Positions 1 to 5,476 of a DNA stretch of 8,385 nt are shown here, piece by piece. The stretch covers positions 1 through 8,385 of the forward strand of contig CANRDA010000044.1 in NCBI GenBank assembly GCA_947629285.1. The letters run 5' to 3'. The DNA is from an uncultured Bacilli bacterium (GTDB lineage Bacteria; Bacillota_I; Bacilli_A; RF39; UBA660). Position 1 is the first letter of the stretch, and each line of letters starts with the position of its first letter. Both the position numbers and the translations under genes were made by a program. The notes under the pieces are model-generated. The model searched no databases. It was not told where the DNA came from and was given only the letters and a program-made list of their open reading frames with translations.

Positions 1-99
1 AATACATACGATGGAATACTTAGTTATTTATTATTAGGTGTAATATCTTTAATTGGTATAGCAAGTTTAACTATTGTATTAAAAAATAAAAAAAATTAA
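1..99 (+). CDS. C-terminal end of a membrane- or wall-anchored protein (5' end outside the window)
   Basis: Frame 1 is open from the first base to a TAA at 97-99 and encodes 32 residues beginning NTYDGILSY. The piece is one hydrophobic stretch of about 20 residues (roughly residues 6-27) followed by a short basic tail, KNKKN. This is the classic shape of a sortase sorting signal: a motif, a membrane helix, then positive charges. The leading NTYD could be the end of a degenerate LPxTG-like motif, but the residues before it lie outside the window. The helix and tail are seen directly; the cell-wall anchor reading is inference, and a plain C-terminal membrane anchor is equally possible. A terminator follows within four bases, so this gene ends its own transcription unit. 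Confidence 0.6.
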   Translation, partial: NTYDGILSYLLLGVISLIGIASLTIVLKNKKN

Positions 100-102
100 A
101 TT

Positions 103-127
103 AAGATAGAAAATTTCTATCTTTTTT
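103..127 (+). terminator. Intrinsic terminator after the partial anchor gene
   Basis: AAGATAG (103-109) pairs with CTATCTT (117-123); two further A-T pairs extend the stem inward. A run of six T follows (122-127). It starts four bases after the TAA of the upstream gene. Confidence 0.75.
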
Positions 128-138
128 ATACTATGTTA

Positions 139-147
139 TGGTATAAT
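139..147 (+). promoter_or_regulatory. Extended -10 promoter for the RDD/zinc-ribbon operon
   Basis: TGGTATAAT gives a perfect TATAAT (142-147) with the TG of an extended -10 element (139-140). No good -35 hexamer lies 16-18 bases upstream, where the terminator stem of the previous gene sits; extended -10 promoters often do without one. Transcription would start near 154, leaving a leader of about 17 bases. Confidence 0.65.
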
Positions 148-170
148 TCTATATAGGATAGGTGAAGGAT

Positions 171-845
171 ATGAGAATGATATTGAGAAGATTTTCTGCT
201 TATTTAATAGATATAATTATTGTCACTTTAGTTTCTACTTTTTTAACATCTAATTCATATATAAATAAAGATTATAAAAAATATTTAGATACATATGATG
301 AGTATACGACATACTATGATGATTATGTGGAATCCAGAAATAAAATAGAAGAAGAAAAAGAAAATATTACTAATGAAGAATATGACCAAAAAATTCAAGA
401 ACTAGATACAGATTACATTACTAATATAATGGATTATGATTATAAATTAACTAAATTATCATTTGTTCCAAATTTTATAAATATTCTTTGTATTTTACTT
501 TATTTTGTAGTTATTCAGTTTTATTTTGGTGGTATAACGTTAGGTAAAAAAATAATGAAATTAAAGGTTGAATCTAATAATGGTAAAAACTTAACTATAT
601 TTAATTATTTTGTTAGATGTTTAGTATTAAATGGGGTATTTTTCAATATAATAAGTATGGTTTATTTACTCGTTCTTTCAAAAAACAGTTATTTTATCTA
701 TAATGAGTTAATATATATTTTAAATTATATTACGCAATTAGCTATAATTTTTACATGTTTATTTGTTAAAAAGAATAGGGGACTTCATGATATAATTGCT
801 AATACTGTTGTAGTAAGTACTAAGGAGGTAGAACATGAAATGTAG
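171..845 (+). CDS. RDD family membrane protein with a long charged loop
   Basis: A 224-residue integral membrane protein of the RDD family, a widespread group of mostly uncharacterised proteins, some linked to ion transport. Visible hallmarks are RRFSAYLIDIII (residues 6-17, giving the Arg and first Asp), GGITLGKKIMKLKV (120-133), and RGLHDIIANTVVV near the C-terminus (203-215, giving the last Asp). Hydrophobic segments lie at about 11-27, 101-119, 151-171 and 180-199. Between the first two is a region of about 65 residues (29-95) rich in Asp, Glu, Lys and Tyr, longer than the short loop I would expect. The ATG at 171 was chosen over the in-frame GTG at 162 because AGGTGA (160-165) lies five bases upstream and the family usually starts just before the RR motif; ATG 177 is also possible. 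The 3' end overlaps the next gene by 11 bases, implying translational coupling. Family assignment is firm; the substrate is unknown. Confidence 0.85.
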   Translation: MRMILRRFSAYLIDIIIVTLVSTFLTSNSYINKDYKKYLDTYDEYTTYYDDYVESRNKIEEEKENITNEEYDQKIQELDTDYITNIMDYDYKLTKLSFVPNFINILCILLYFVVIQFYFGGITLGKKIMKLKVESNNGKNLTIFNYFVRCLVLNGVFFNIISMVYLLVLSKNSYFIYNELIYILNYITQLAIIFTCLFVKKNRGLHDIIANTVVVSTKEVEHEM

Positions 846-2496
846 GAATTGTGGAAAAGAAATATTAGATGATGAAGTATTTTGCGATTCATGTAAAAAC
901 GATTTAAGAAGAATATCTTCAAGGGAAGATGTAAGTGAGTTAGTAGACCTTATTGAAGAGCAAGAGGCTAATAATTTAGATGATACTAAAGAATTATATA
1001 ATATAGATGATATAAATAATACAAATAATACAAATAATTTAGAAGATACTTCTAAAGAAAATTTAAATAGAGTAACAAAATATGAAAATGTTAATAAGAA
1101 AAAGAATAAAAAAATATATATTATAATAGGAATCATTTTAGCTATAATAATTATAGTTGTTGTTTTACTTCTTTTGAAAAAAAATGATAATAAAGATTCA
1201 AACGATGAACAACGTGTAGATATAATTAATTATGAAAAAGTTTTAAATGATTATGGAAAGAGTTTAGAACAAACTATCAAGGATTATGTAACTTCTAACA
1301 CCACTGTTCCTACATGGCAGGAAGCTAGTGAATTAAATAAATATGATAAACATGATGTAATTTGCAATATACATACTATTTATAAAGATGGAAGTATATA
1401 TCTTTCTTCTTGTTCAATAGATGGTATAGATGTAAAAAATTCTTATGGGGTACTTAAAGAAGAAAAAAAAGAGGGAAGTAAAATAACCGTATATAAATAT
1501 ATATATGATGAATTTTATACTTACTCTGATAAAAAAGGTACCGATGGACAAGAAGTGGGTACTGTAACCTGTGAAAGTGAGACTTGTAGTTATGTTACAG
1601 CATACGATAAATATGCTCTTATTGAGGATGAAGAACAGTATTACTTATACAATTATGAAAGTGATACATTAGAATTTGGTCCATTTGAACTATATGATAA
1701 TTATGCATATGCTACAGATTTACTTTCACATCAAAATAAATTATATGGTATATATTATATCGAAAATAAAAAGAAAAATATTTATAATGTTGTTACAGGA
1801 AAAACATTAAAAAATATAAAAGGCACTCTTGTTACTGATGACTTAAATTATGAGCCTAGTTTAATGTATAAATATGATTATGTAATATTTAAAAATAATG
1901 GTAAATATGAATTTGTAAATTTAAAAACTGGAAATGTAAGTTATAAAATTGATAATACCATAAATGCATTTATTGAGGATGCTCAAAATAAAATTGTTTA
2001 TATGACTTGTTATGATACAAAGGGAAAAAACTTTGTTATATATAATAGTAATGGTAAGCTTTTATTTGACGGTGAAAAATTCAATAAAATGATAGTAGGT
2101 AATGGAAATTTAATTGTAGCGACACAAACTGCATATAGAGTTTATGATTCAAAATTGAGATTAAAAACTTCAAGTAAAACATATGATAAAATTCTTGAAT
2201 TATATGATGAATTCATAGTTATAATAAAAGATAATAAACTTTCTTTAGTTGATATAAGTGATAATTTATTAACTACTTTTGATTTAGAATGGGATAGTGA
2301 TAAATACTCATTTGATTATATATTATCTGGTCCAAATACATATGATGGTAAAAACGTATTTTCTGCAGTTTTAGTAAATTACGATATTCCAGATGGAGTA
2401 AATGGTCATGTATTATATTATTATTATGTCCCAACGACAAAAGAAACAGGTGTTGTTGAATCAAGTGTAGTAAGTTATCCTGGTGTAGTTTATTAA
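835..2496 (+). CDS. Zinc-ribbon, single-pass membrane protein with large outer domain
   Basis: A 553-residue protein. Residues 1-22 form a zinc ribbon with two CxxC pairs (Cys3/Cys6 and Cys17/Cys20). An acidic, Asn-rich linker follows (about 30-75), then a Lys-rich patch and one very hydrophobic helix (about 94-114). The rest (about 130-553) should lie outside the membrane, judged by the positive-inside rule. This outer part is rich in Tyr, Asp and Asn, with many short alternating strands such as YEFVNLKTGN and NIYNVVTGK. That pattern suggests a beta-propeller-like fold, but I recognise no named domain. It also carries Cys pairs (in VICNIH...SSC and TCESETC) that could form disulfides. The start has an ideal AAGGAGG (822-828) six bases upstream and lies inside the RDD gene. 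RDD domains are often fused to zinc ribbons in other bacteria, so the pair may act together. Function unknown. Confidence 0.8.
   Translation: MKCRNCGKEILDDEVFCDSCKNDLRRISSREDVSELVDLIEEQEANNLDDTKELYNIDDINNTNNTNNLEDTSKENLNRVTKYENVNKKKNKKIYIIIGIILAIIIIVVVLLLLKKNDNKDSNDEQRVDIINYEKVLNDYGKSLEQTIKDYVTSNTTVPTWQEASELNKYDKHDVICNIHTIYKDGSIYLSSCSIDGIDVKNSYGVLKEEKKEGSKITVYKYIYDEFYTYSDKKGTDGQEVGTVTCESETCSYVTAYDKYALIEDEEQYYLYNYESDTLEFGPFELYDNYAYATDLLSHQNKLYGIYYIENKKKNIYNVVTGKTLKNIKGTLVTDDLNYEPSLMYKYDYVIFKNNGKYEFVNLKTGNVSYKIDNTINAFIEDAQNKIVYMTCYDTKGKNFVIYNSNGKLLFDGEKFNKMIVGNGNLIVATQTAYRVYDSKLRLKTSSKTYDKILELYDEFIVIIKDNKLSLVDISDNLLTTFDLEWDSDKYSFDYILSGPNTYDGKNVFSAVLVNYDIPDGVNGHVLYYYYVPTTKETGVVESSVVSYPGVVY
1014..1038 (+). 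repeat. Short tandem repeat, 9-nt unit, about 2.8 copies
   Basis: The unit AAATAATAC occurs at 1014-1022 and 1023-1031, followed by a partial copy to 1038. It lies in frame and encodes the NNTNNTNN stretch of the linker between the zinc ribbon and membrane helix. Slippage here would change linker length without breaking the frame. Confidence 0.7.
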
Positions 2497-2522
2497 AAAA
2501 TGACAAAATTTTGTCATTTTTT
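2495..2522. terminator. Bidirectional terminator, perfect 28-bp palindrome
   Basis: AAAAAATGACAAAA is followed directly by its reverse complement TTTTGTCATTTTTT. A stem with TGAC/GTCA at its base is flanked by an A run on one side and a T run on the other, so it works on both strands. It ends the zinc-ribbon gene (its TAA overlaps the palindrome) and the facing CBS gene (its stop abuts 2523). Confidence 0.85.
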
Positions 2523-2972
2523 CTATAAATAAAATTCATCTATTTCTGCAGTAATTTCTGACCCGTTATCATGGATATAAAATATAGCTTTACATGTATC
2601 TATTATATCTTTGTCTTCATAATTATTTATAATATCAGATAAAGATATAACTCCCACTATTTTGTCGTTTTCTTTTACTAGTAATCTCTTTATTTTATTT
2701 TTTTTCATTTGTTCAAGTGCTTCTTTAAAACTTGCACTAACATCTATATAAATAATATTATTTGTTATATAATCTTTTATACTTGTATTTAAATTTTCAA
2801 TTTCTGGGAGTGCTATACATATGTCACGGTCTGTTATAACACCTATAAAATTCTCTTTATCCTTAATAGGAATAAATCCTATATTATTTTCTTTCATAAG
2901 TTTAGAAATATCCTTAAAAGAAGAATCTATATCTCCAGATATAATTTTTTTACTCATTATTTCTTTTATCAT
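2523..2972 (-). CDS. Paired CBS-domain protein
   Basis: A 149-residue soluble protein made of two CBS motifs and little else. CBS1 covers about residues 1-57, opening MIKEIMSKK and containing FIGVITDRDI (42-51). CBS2 covers about 66-117, with KIVGVISLSDI (104-114). An acidic tail ends in EIDEFYL. CBS pairs usually bind adenine nucleotides (AMP, ATP, SAM or c-di-AMP) and act as energy or ligand sensors; stand-alone proteins of this size are common in Bacillota and mostly uncharacterised. The start is placed at the internal ATG (complement of 2970-2972) rather than the ATG at 2987, because GGTGA (complement of 2978-2982) sits five bases upstream of it and the family normally starts just before the xIMxK motif. 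The longer form would add five residues. It is divergent from yunB and convergent with the zinc-ribbon operon. Ligand and partner cannot be read from the sequence. Confidence 0.88.
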   Translation of the reverse strand: MIKEIMSKKIISGDIDSSFKDISKLMKENNIGFIPIKDKENFIGVITDRDICIALPEIENLNTSIKDYITNNIIYIDVSASFKEALEQMKKNKIKRLLVKENDKIVGVISLSDIINNYEDKDIIDTCKAIFYIHDNGSEITAEIDEFYL

Positions 2973-2992
2973 TTTTGTCACCATCATTATTA

Positions 2993-3021
2993 TTGATTAA
3001 AATTTATTTAATATACATAAT
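2993..3021 (+). promoter_or_regulatory. Possible promoter of yunB
   Basis: TTGATT (2993-2998) and CATAAT (3016-3021) are 17 bases apart, an acceptable vegetative-type promoter. The same CATAATAT also resembles the CATACAAT-like -10 element used by the mother-cell factor sigma-E, which controls yunB in Bacillus subtilis, but I find no convincing sigma-E -35. Transcription from either would begin almost at the ATG. Confidence 0.35.
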
Positions 3022-3028
3022 ATTTACT

Positions 3029-3787
3029 ATGAAAAGTAAAATGCATTTAAAAAGAAGAAATAAAAGATTTAAATTAATTAATGTTATAATCATTATTTTT
3101 ATCCTAATTTTTATATCAGTAATTTATATAATTAATATTTTAAGTGAAAAGGCTCTTCCACATTTAATAAGCTATTCTGAAATAGAAACTAAAAAGGTTA
3201 TTTCTAATGTAATAAGTAGTACAGTAACAGAAGAGATATCAAATAAAATAACTATGGAAGATTTATTTATAACTACTAAATCTTCTAACGATAGTATATC
3301 TAGTATAGATATTAATTCAAGTAAAGTTAATAAACTTTTATCGGATGTTTCTTTATCTATAGAAAAAAATTTAAAATATTTAGAAACAGGTCAAATTGAT
3401 AAAATTAATTTATCTAACAATACTTTTAATTCATATGATATAGATAAATTAAGGCAAGGAATAATTTATGAATTACCAAGTGGTATTATATTCGATAATA
3501 TATTATTAAATAATATTATGCCTAAAATACCAGTAAGAATTAATTTAATTGGAAATATATTTTGTGTACTTAATACAGATATAGAATCATATGGAATTAA
3601 TAATGCCTTAATAAAAGTAAATATATCAGTCGAAGCTGATGTAAAAATTTTATTGCCCTTCATATCATCTACTACAAAAGTTACAACAAATATTCCTTTA
3701 ATAATTAAAATAATAGAGGGTAATGTACCTAGTTATTATTTTGATGGATATTTAAACACTCCAATGCATACTGAAAATATTAATTAG
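3029..3787 (+). CDS. yunB: Sporulation protein YunB family
   Basis: A 252-residue protein with a basic N-terminus (KRRNKRFK), one membrane helix (about 16-37) and an outer domain. Similarity to YunB rests on recalled family features: SEKALPHLISYSEIETKKV after the helix, GIIYELPSG then IMPKIPVRINLIGN (144-176), and YGINNALIKVNISVEADVKILLPF followed by TTKVTTNIPLIIK (188-227). In B. subtilis yunB belongs to the sigma-E mother-cell regulon and is needed for efficient sporulation; the biochemical role is unknown. Length matches the family. The ATG at 3029 has no Shine-Dalgarno sequence. ATG 3041 (MHLKRRNKRF) is an alternative that fits the family N-terminus well, also with a weak ribosome site. 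Open frame continues upstream to a TTG at 2975, but that stretch does not look like coding sequence and overlaps the CBS gene start. Confidence 0.88.
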   Translation: MKSKMHLKRRNKRFKLINVIIIIFILIFISVIYIINILSEKALPHLISYSEIETKKVISNVISSTVTEEISNKITMEDLFITTKSSNDSISSIDINSSKVNKLLSDVSLSIEKNLKYLETGQIDKINLSNNTFNSYDIDKLRQGIIYELPSGIIFDNILLNNIMPKIPVRINLIGNIFCVLNTDIESYGINNALIKVNISVEADVKILLPFISSTTKVTTNIPLIIKIIEGNVPSYYFDGYLNTPMHTENIN

Positions 3788-3851
3788 TCTTTATTAAATT
3801 ATGCCTTTACACTTCATATACATTAAGTAATAAAAATATTTTTACTATTTA

Positions 3852-3880
3852 TTGTACTAATTTGTTTGGTGTGCTATAAT
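3852..3880 (+). promoter_or_regulatory. Promoter of the AT-hook microprotein gene
   Basis: TGCTATAAT (3872-3880) is a perfect extended -10 with TATAAT at 3875-3880. TTGTAC (3852-3857) lies 17 bases upstream as a weak -35. Transcription would start near 3887, just before the AGGAGG at 3893. Confidence 0.7.
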
Positions 3881-3905
3881 ATGCATGAAAGTAGGAGGTA
3901 ATAAA

Positions 3906-4052
3906 ATGGCAAAAAGAGGTCGTCCATCTAATAAAACTATAAAAAAAAGAAAAGAAGCTAAATCAAAAAGTGAATTGTCATTATTTGTTGGAATATTAGT
4001 AGTTGTTATATTAGTTGTAGTTGGTTATTTTCTTTTATCAAATAAAGGATAA
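3906..4052 (+). CDS. 48-residue protein: AT-hook-like N-terminus plus one membrane helix
   Basis: The protein starts MAKRGRPSNK, continues with a Lys-rich segment to about residue 22, and then has a single strongly hydrophobic helix (about 25-45: LSLFVGILVVVILVVVGYFLL) before ending SNKG. It is well supported as a gene: AGGAGG (3893-3898) seven bases before the ATG, an extended -10 promoter and a terminator of its own. The R-G-R-P core at residues 4-7, flanked by Lys and Arg, is the defining core of an AT-hook, a short peptide that binds the minor groove of AT-rich DNA. The charge pattern puts the N-terminus in the cytoplasm. A membrane-tethered DNA contact is inference; the basic segment could also just be a membrane-insertion signal. 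A resemblance to basic N-termini of FtsK/SpoIIIE translocases was considered, but no downstream translocase frame follows. Confidence 0.75.
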   Translation: MAKRGRPSNKTIKKRKEAKSKSELSLFVGILVVVILVVVGYFLLSNKG

Positions 4053-4089
4053 TAACTTTTTATTTATATAAATTTGAATTTAATAGTGT

Positions 4090-4133
4090 AAATGTAAAAT
4101 ATTAAAAAAATTGTTGAACTTTACATTTTTTTT
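4090..4133 (+). terminator. Intrinsic terminator after the microprotein gene
   Basis: AATGTAAA (4091-4098) pairs with TTTACATT (4120-4127), with one further A-T pair outside, followed by a run of eight T (4126-4133). The loop is long (about 21 bases), so efficiency may be modest. Its 3' arm doubles as the -35 of the next promoter. Confidence 0.55.
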
Positions 4134-4148
4134 GTTATGTGTTAAAAT
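4120..4148 (+). promoter_or_regulatory. Promoter of the WG-repeat gene
   Basis: TTTACA (4120-4125, five of six matches to TTGACA) and TAAAAT (4143-4148) are separated by 17 bases, and TG at 4140-4141 makes an extended -10. Transcription would start near 4155, leaving about 19 bases before the ATG. Confidence 0.7.
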
Positions 4149-4173
4149 AACTACTCGTTGGGAGAATAGTGGT

Positions 4174-5364
4174 ATGAAAAAATTGGAATTTATTGATAGT
4201 GTTGTTACTAAATATAAAATTGTTAAAGGTTTTACTGAAGACTTAGCGGCAGTACAAAATGAAAAAGGTTTATGGGGTTATATAGATAAAAATGGTAATG
4301 AAGTAATTCCATGTAAATATATAAATGCTAAGGATTTTAGTGAAGACTTGGCAGCAGTACAAAACGAAAAAGGTTTATGGGGTTATATAGATAAAAATGG
4401 TAATGAAGTAATTCCATGTAAATATATAAATGCTAGAAATTTTACTGAAGAATTAGCAGCAGTACAAAATAAAAAAGGTTTATTTGGTTATATAGACAAA
4501 TTTGGTAAAGAGGTAATTCCGTTTATGTGTATATATGCTGATGATTTTTATAATGATATTGCTATTGTTAGAATTTTAAATTCTACTAAAGAATATCATA
4601 TAAATAAATCTGGCAATTTATCTGAAGGTCATTATAAATTATCTCCATTTTGTAATGGATATGCATTAGTAATAGATGATAATAGAACATATACTATAGA
4701 TAAGAAATATAATGATGTATGTGAAATTAAAGGTTTCAAATATATAAGTTGTACAACTCATAGCGAAATAATTATTCTTAAGAACGAAAAAGACTTATGG
4801 GGATATTATACTTGGGATCTTAAAGAAATTTCACCTTGTCAATTTGAGTATGCTAGAGGTTTTTTCAATGAAAGGGCAGTAGTTAAAAAAAATGGTAAAG
4901 TAGGTTATATAACACCAGATGGTCAAGTAAAATTATTTGATAATTATGTAGGCATGAAAGACTTTAATGAAGACTTAGCAGCAGTGCGAAATAAAAATGG
5001 TCTATGGGGATATATAGATAAAAATGGAAATGAAGTAATTCCTTGTACATATTTAAATGTAGATAGTTTTAGTGAAGGTTTATCGTTAGTATTTACTTTA
5101 GACCACGTATTAATGTATATCGATAAGAATAATAAATGCGTTTTAACAATTCCTAACATATATTCTTCACAATTAAAAGTAGATAAATTTTCTATTAAAA
5201 TAGAAGCCGAAAGTATGTTACAATTAATAGATAAAAAAAGAAATGTTATTGAAAATGTAAGAAAATATCTAGTTGACCAAGCAAATGAAGTTGCCGATGA
5301 TTTATTAGATTCTGTATCAAATCAAAAAAAATGTATAAAAAATAATTTTGGGAATATGAATTAA
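4174..5364 (+). CDS. WG-repeat (KWG/WG beta-propeller-like) protein
   Basis: A 396-residue protein with no signal peptide or membrane helix, built almost entirely of WG repeats. The consensus unit is DFxEDLAAVxNxxGLWGYIDKNGNEVIPCxY, about 35 residues. The aligned Tyr-Ile-Asp cores fall near residues 36, 71, 106, 141, 174, 211, 245, 280 and 315, giving about nine units. Units 1, 2, 3, 6 and 8 are well conserved; 4, 5, 7 and 9 are degenerate. A 70-residue non-repeat tail (about 327-396) ends the protein, with a likely helical stretch near 361-385. WG-repeat proteins are widespread, often multicopy and of unknown function; the repeats are thought to form beta-propeller-like binding platforms. 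The ATG at 4174 was chosen because GGGAGA (4160-4165) lies eight bases upstream and the promoter starts just before it; the frame is open further upstream to a TTG at 4111, but that passes through the terminator and promoter. Partner and substrate are unknown. Confidence 0.85.
   Translation: MKKLEFIDSVVTKYKIVKGFTEDLAAVQNEKGLWGYIDKNGNEVIPCKYINAKDFSEDLAAVQNEKGLWGYIDKNGNEVIPCKYINARNFTEELAAVQNKKGLFGYIDKFGKEVIPFMCIYADDFYNDIAIVRILNSTKEYHINKSGNLSEGHYKLSPFCNGYALVIDDNRTYTIDKKYNDVCEIKGFKYISCTTHSEIIILKNEKDLWGYYTWDLKEISPCQFEYARGFFNERAVVKKNGKVGYITPDGQVKLFDNYVGMKDFNEDLAAVRNKNGLWGYIDKNGNEVIPCTYLNVDSFSEGLSLVFTLDHVLMYIDKNNKCVLTIPNIYSSQLKVDKFSIKIEAESMLQLIDKKRNVIENVRKYLVDQANEVADDLLDSVSNQKKCIKNNFGNMN
4261..4435 (+). 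repeat. Two identical 70-bp direct repeats, 105-bp period
   Basis: Bases 4261-4330 and 4366-4435 are identical, one 105-base repeat unit apart within the WG gene. Over the full units (4225-4329 and 4330-4434) I count six differences in 105 bases. A third unit (4435-4539) is clearly more diverged. The pattern implies recent in-frame duplication or gene conversion of one 35-residue unit. Confidence 0.85.
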
Positions 5365-5382
5365 TTAGTTCATATTCTTTTT
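5352..5382 (+). terminator. Intrinsic terminator of the WG-repeat gene
   Basis: GAATATGAA (5352-5360) pairs with TTCATATTC (5369-5377) around an eight-base loop, followed by five T (5378-5382). The 5' arm lies within the last codons of the gene and the loop contains its TAA. Confidence 0.75.
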
Positions 5383-5420
5383 AAACATTTGTAAAAAAAT
5401 GTAAATTTTATTAAAAAAAC

Positions 5421-5450
5421 TTGCTCTTATTTTTCTATTCGTGTTATAAT
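5421..5450 (+). promoter_or_regulatory. Promoter of ppdK
   Basis: TGTTATAAT (5442-5450) is a perfect extended -10, with TATAAT at 5445-5450. TTGCTC (5421-5426) 18 bases upstream is a partial -35. Transcription would start near 5457, just before the AAGGAGG at 5465. Confidence 0.7.
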
Positions 5451-5476
5451 AAATTTGTTGTTAAAAGGAGGATTAT

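Noticed and set aside
759..1136. Minus-strand open frame of 125 codons opposite the RDD/zinc-ribbon junction
   Set aside because: It lies antisense to two well-supported genes, has no ribosome site, and its Ser/Leu/Phe-rich content is what the reverse strand of AT-rich coding DNA gives.
2273..2539. Minus-strand open frame of 88 codons
   Set aside because: It crosses the bidirectional terminator and the ends of two real genes, with low-complexity His/Leu-rich sequence.
3825..3847. Possible terminator after yunB (AGTAA...TTACT)
   Set aside because: The stem is short, purely A-T rich except one G-C pair, needs a bulge, and lacks a clean T run.
4225..5200. WG repeats as a CRISPR-like or mobile repeat array
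   Set aside because: Repeats are in frame, 105 bases long, diverged in the manner of protein repeats and entirely within one coding gene.
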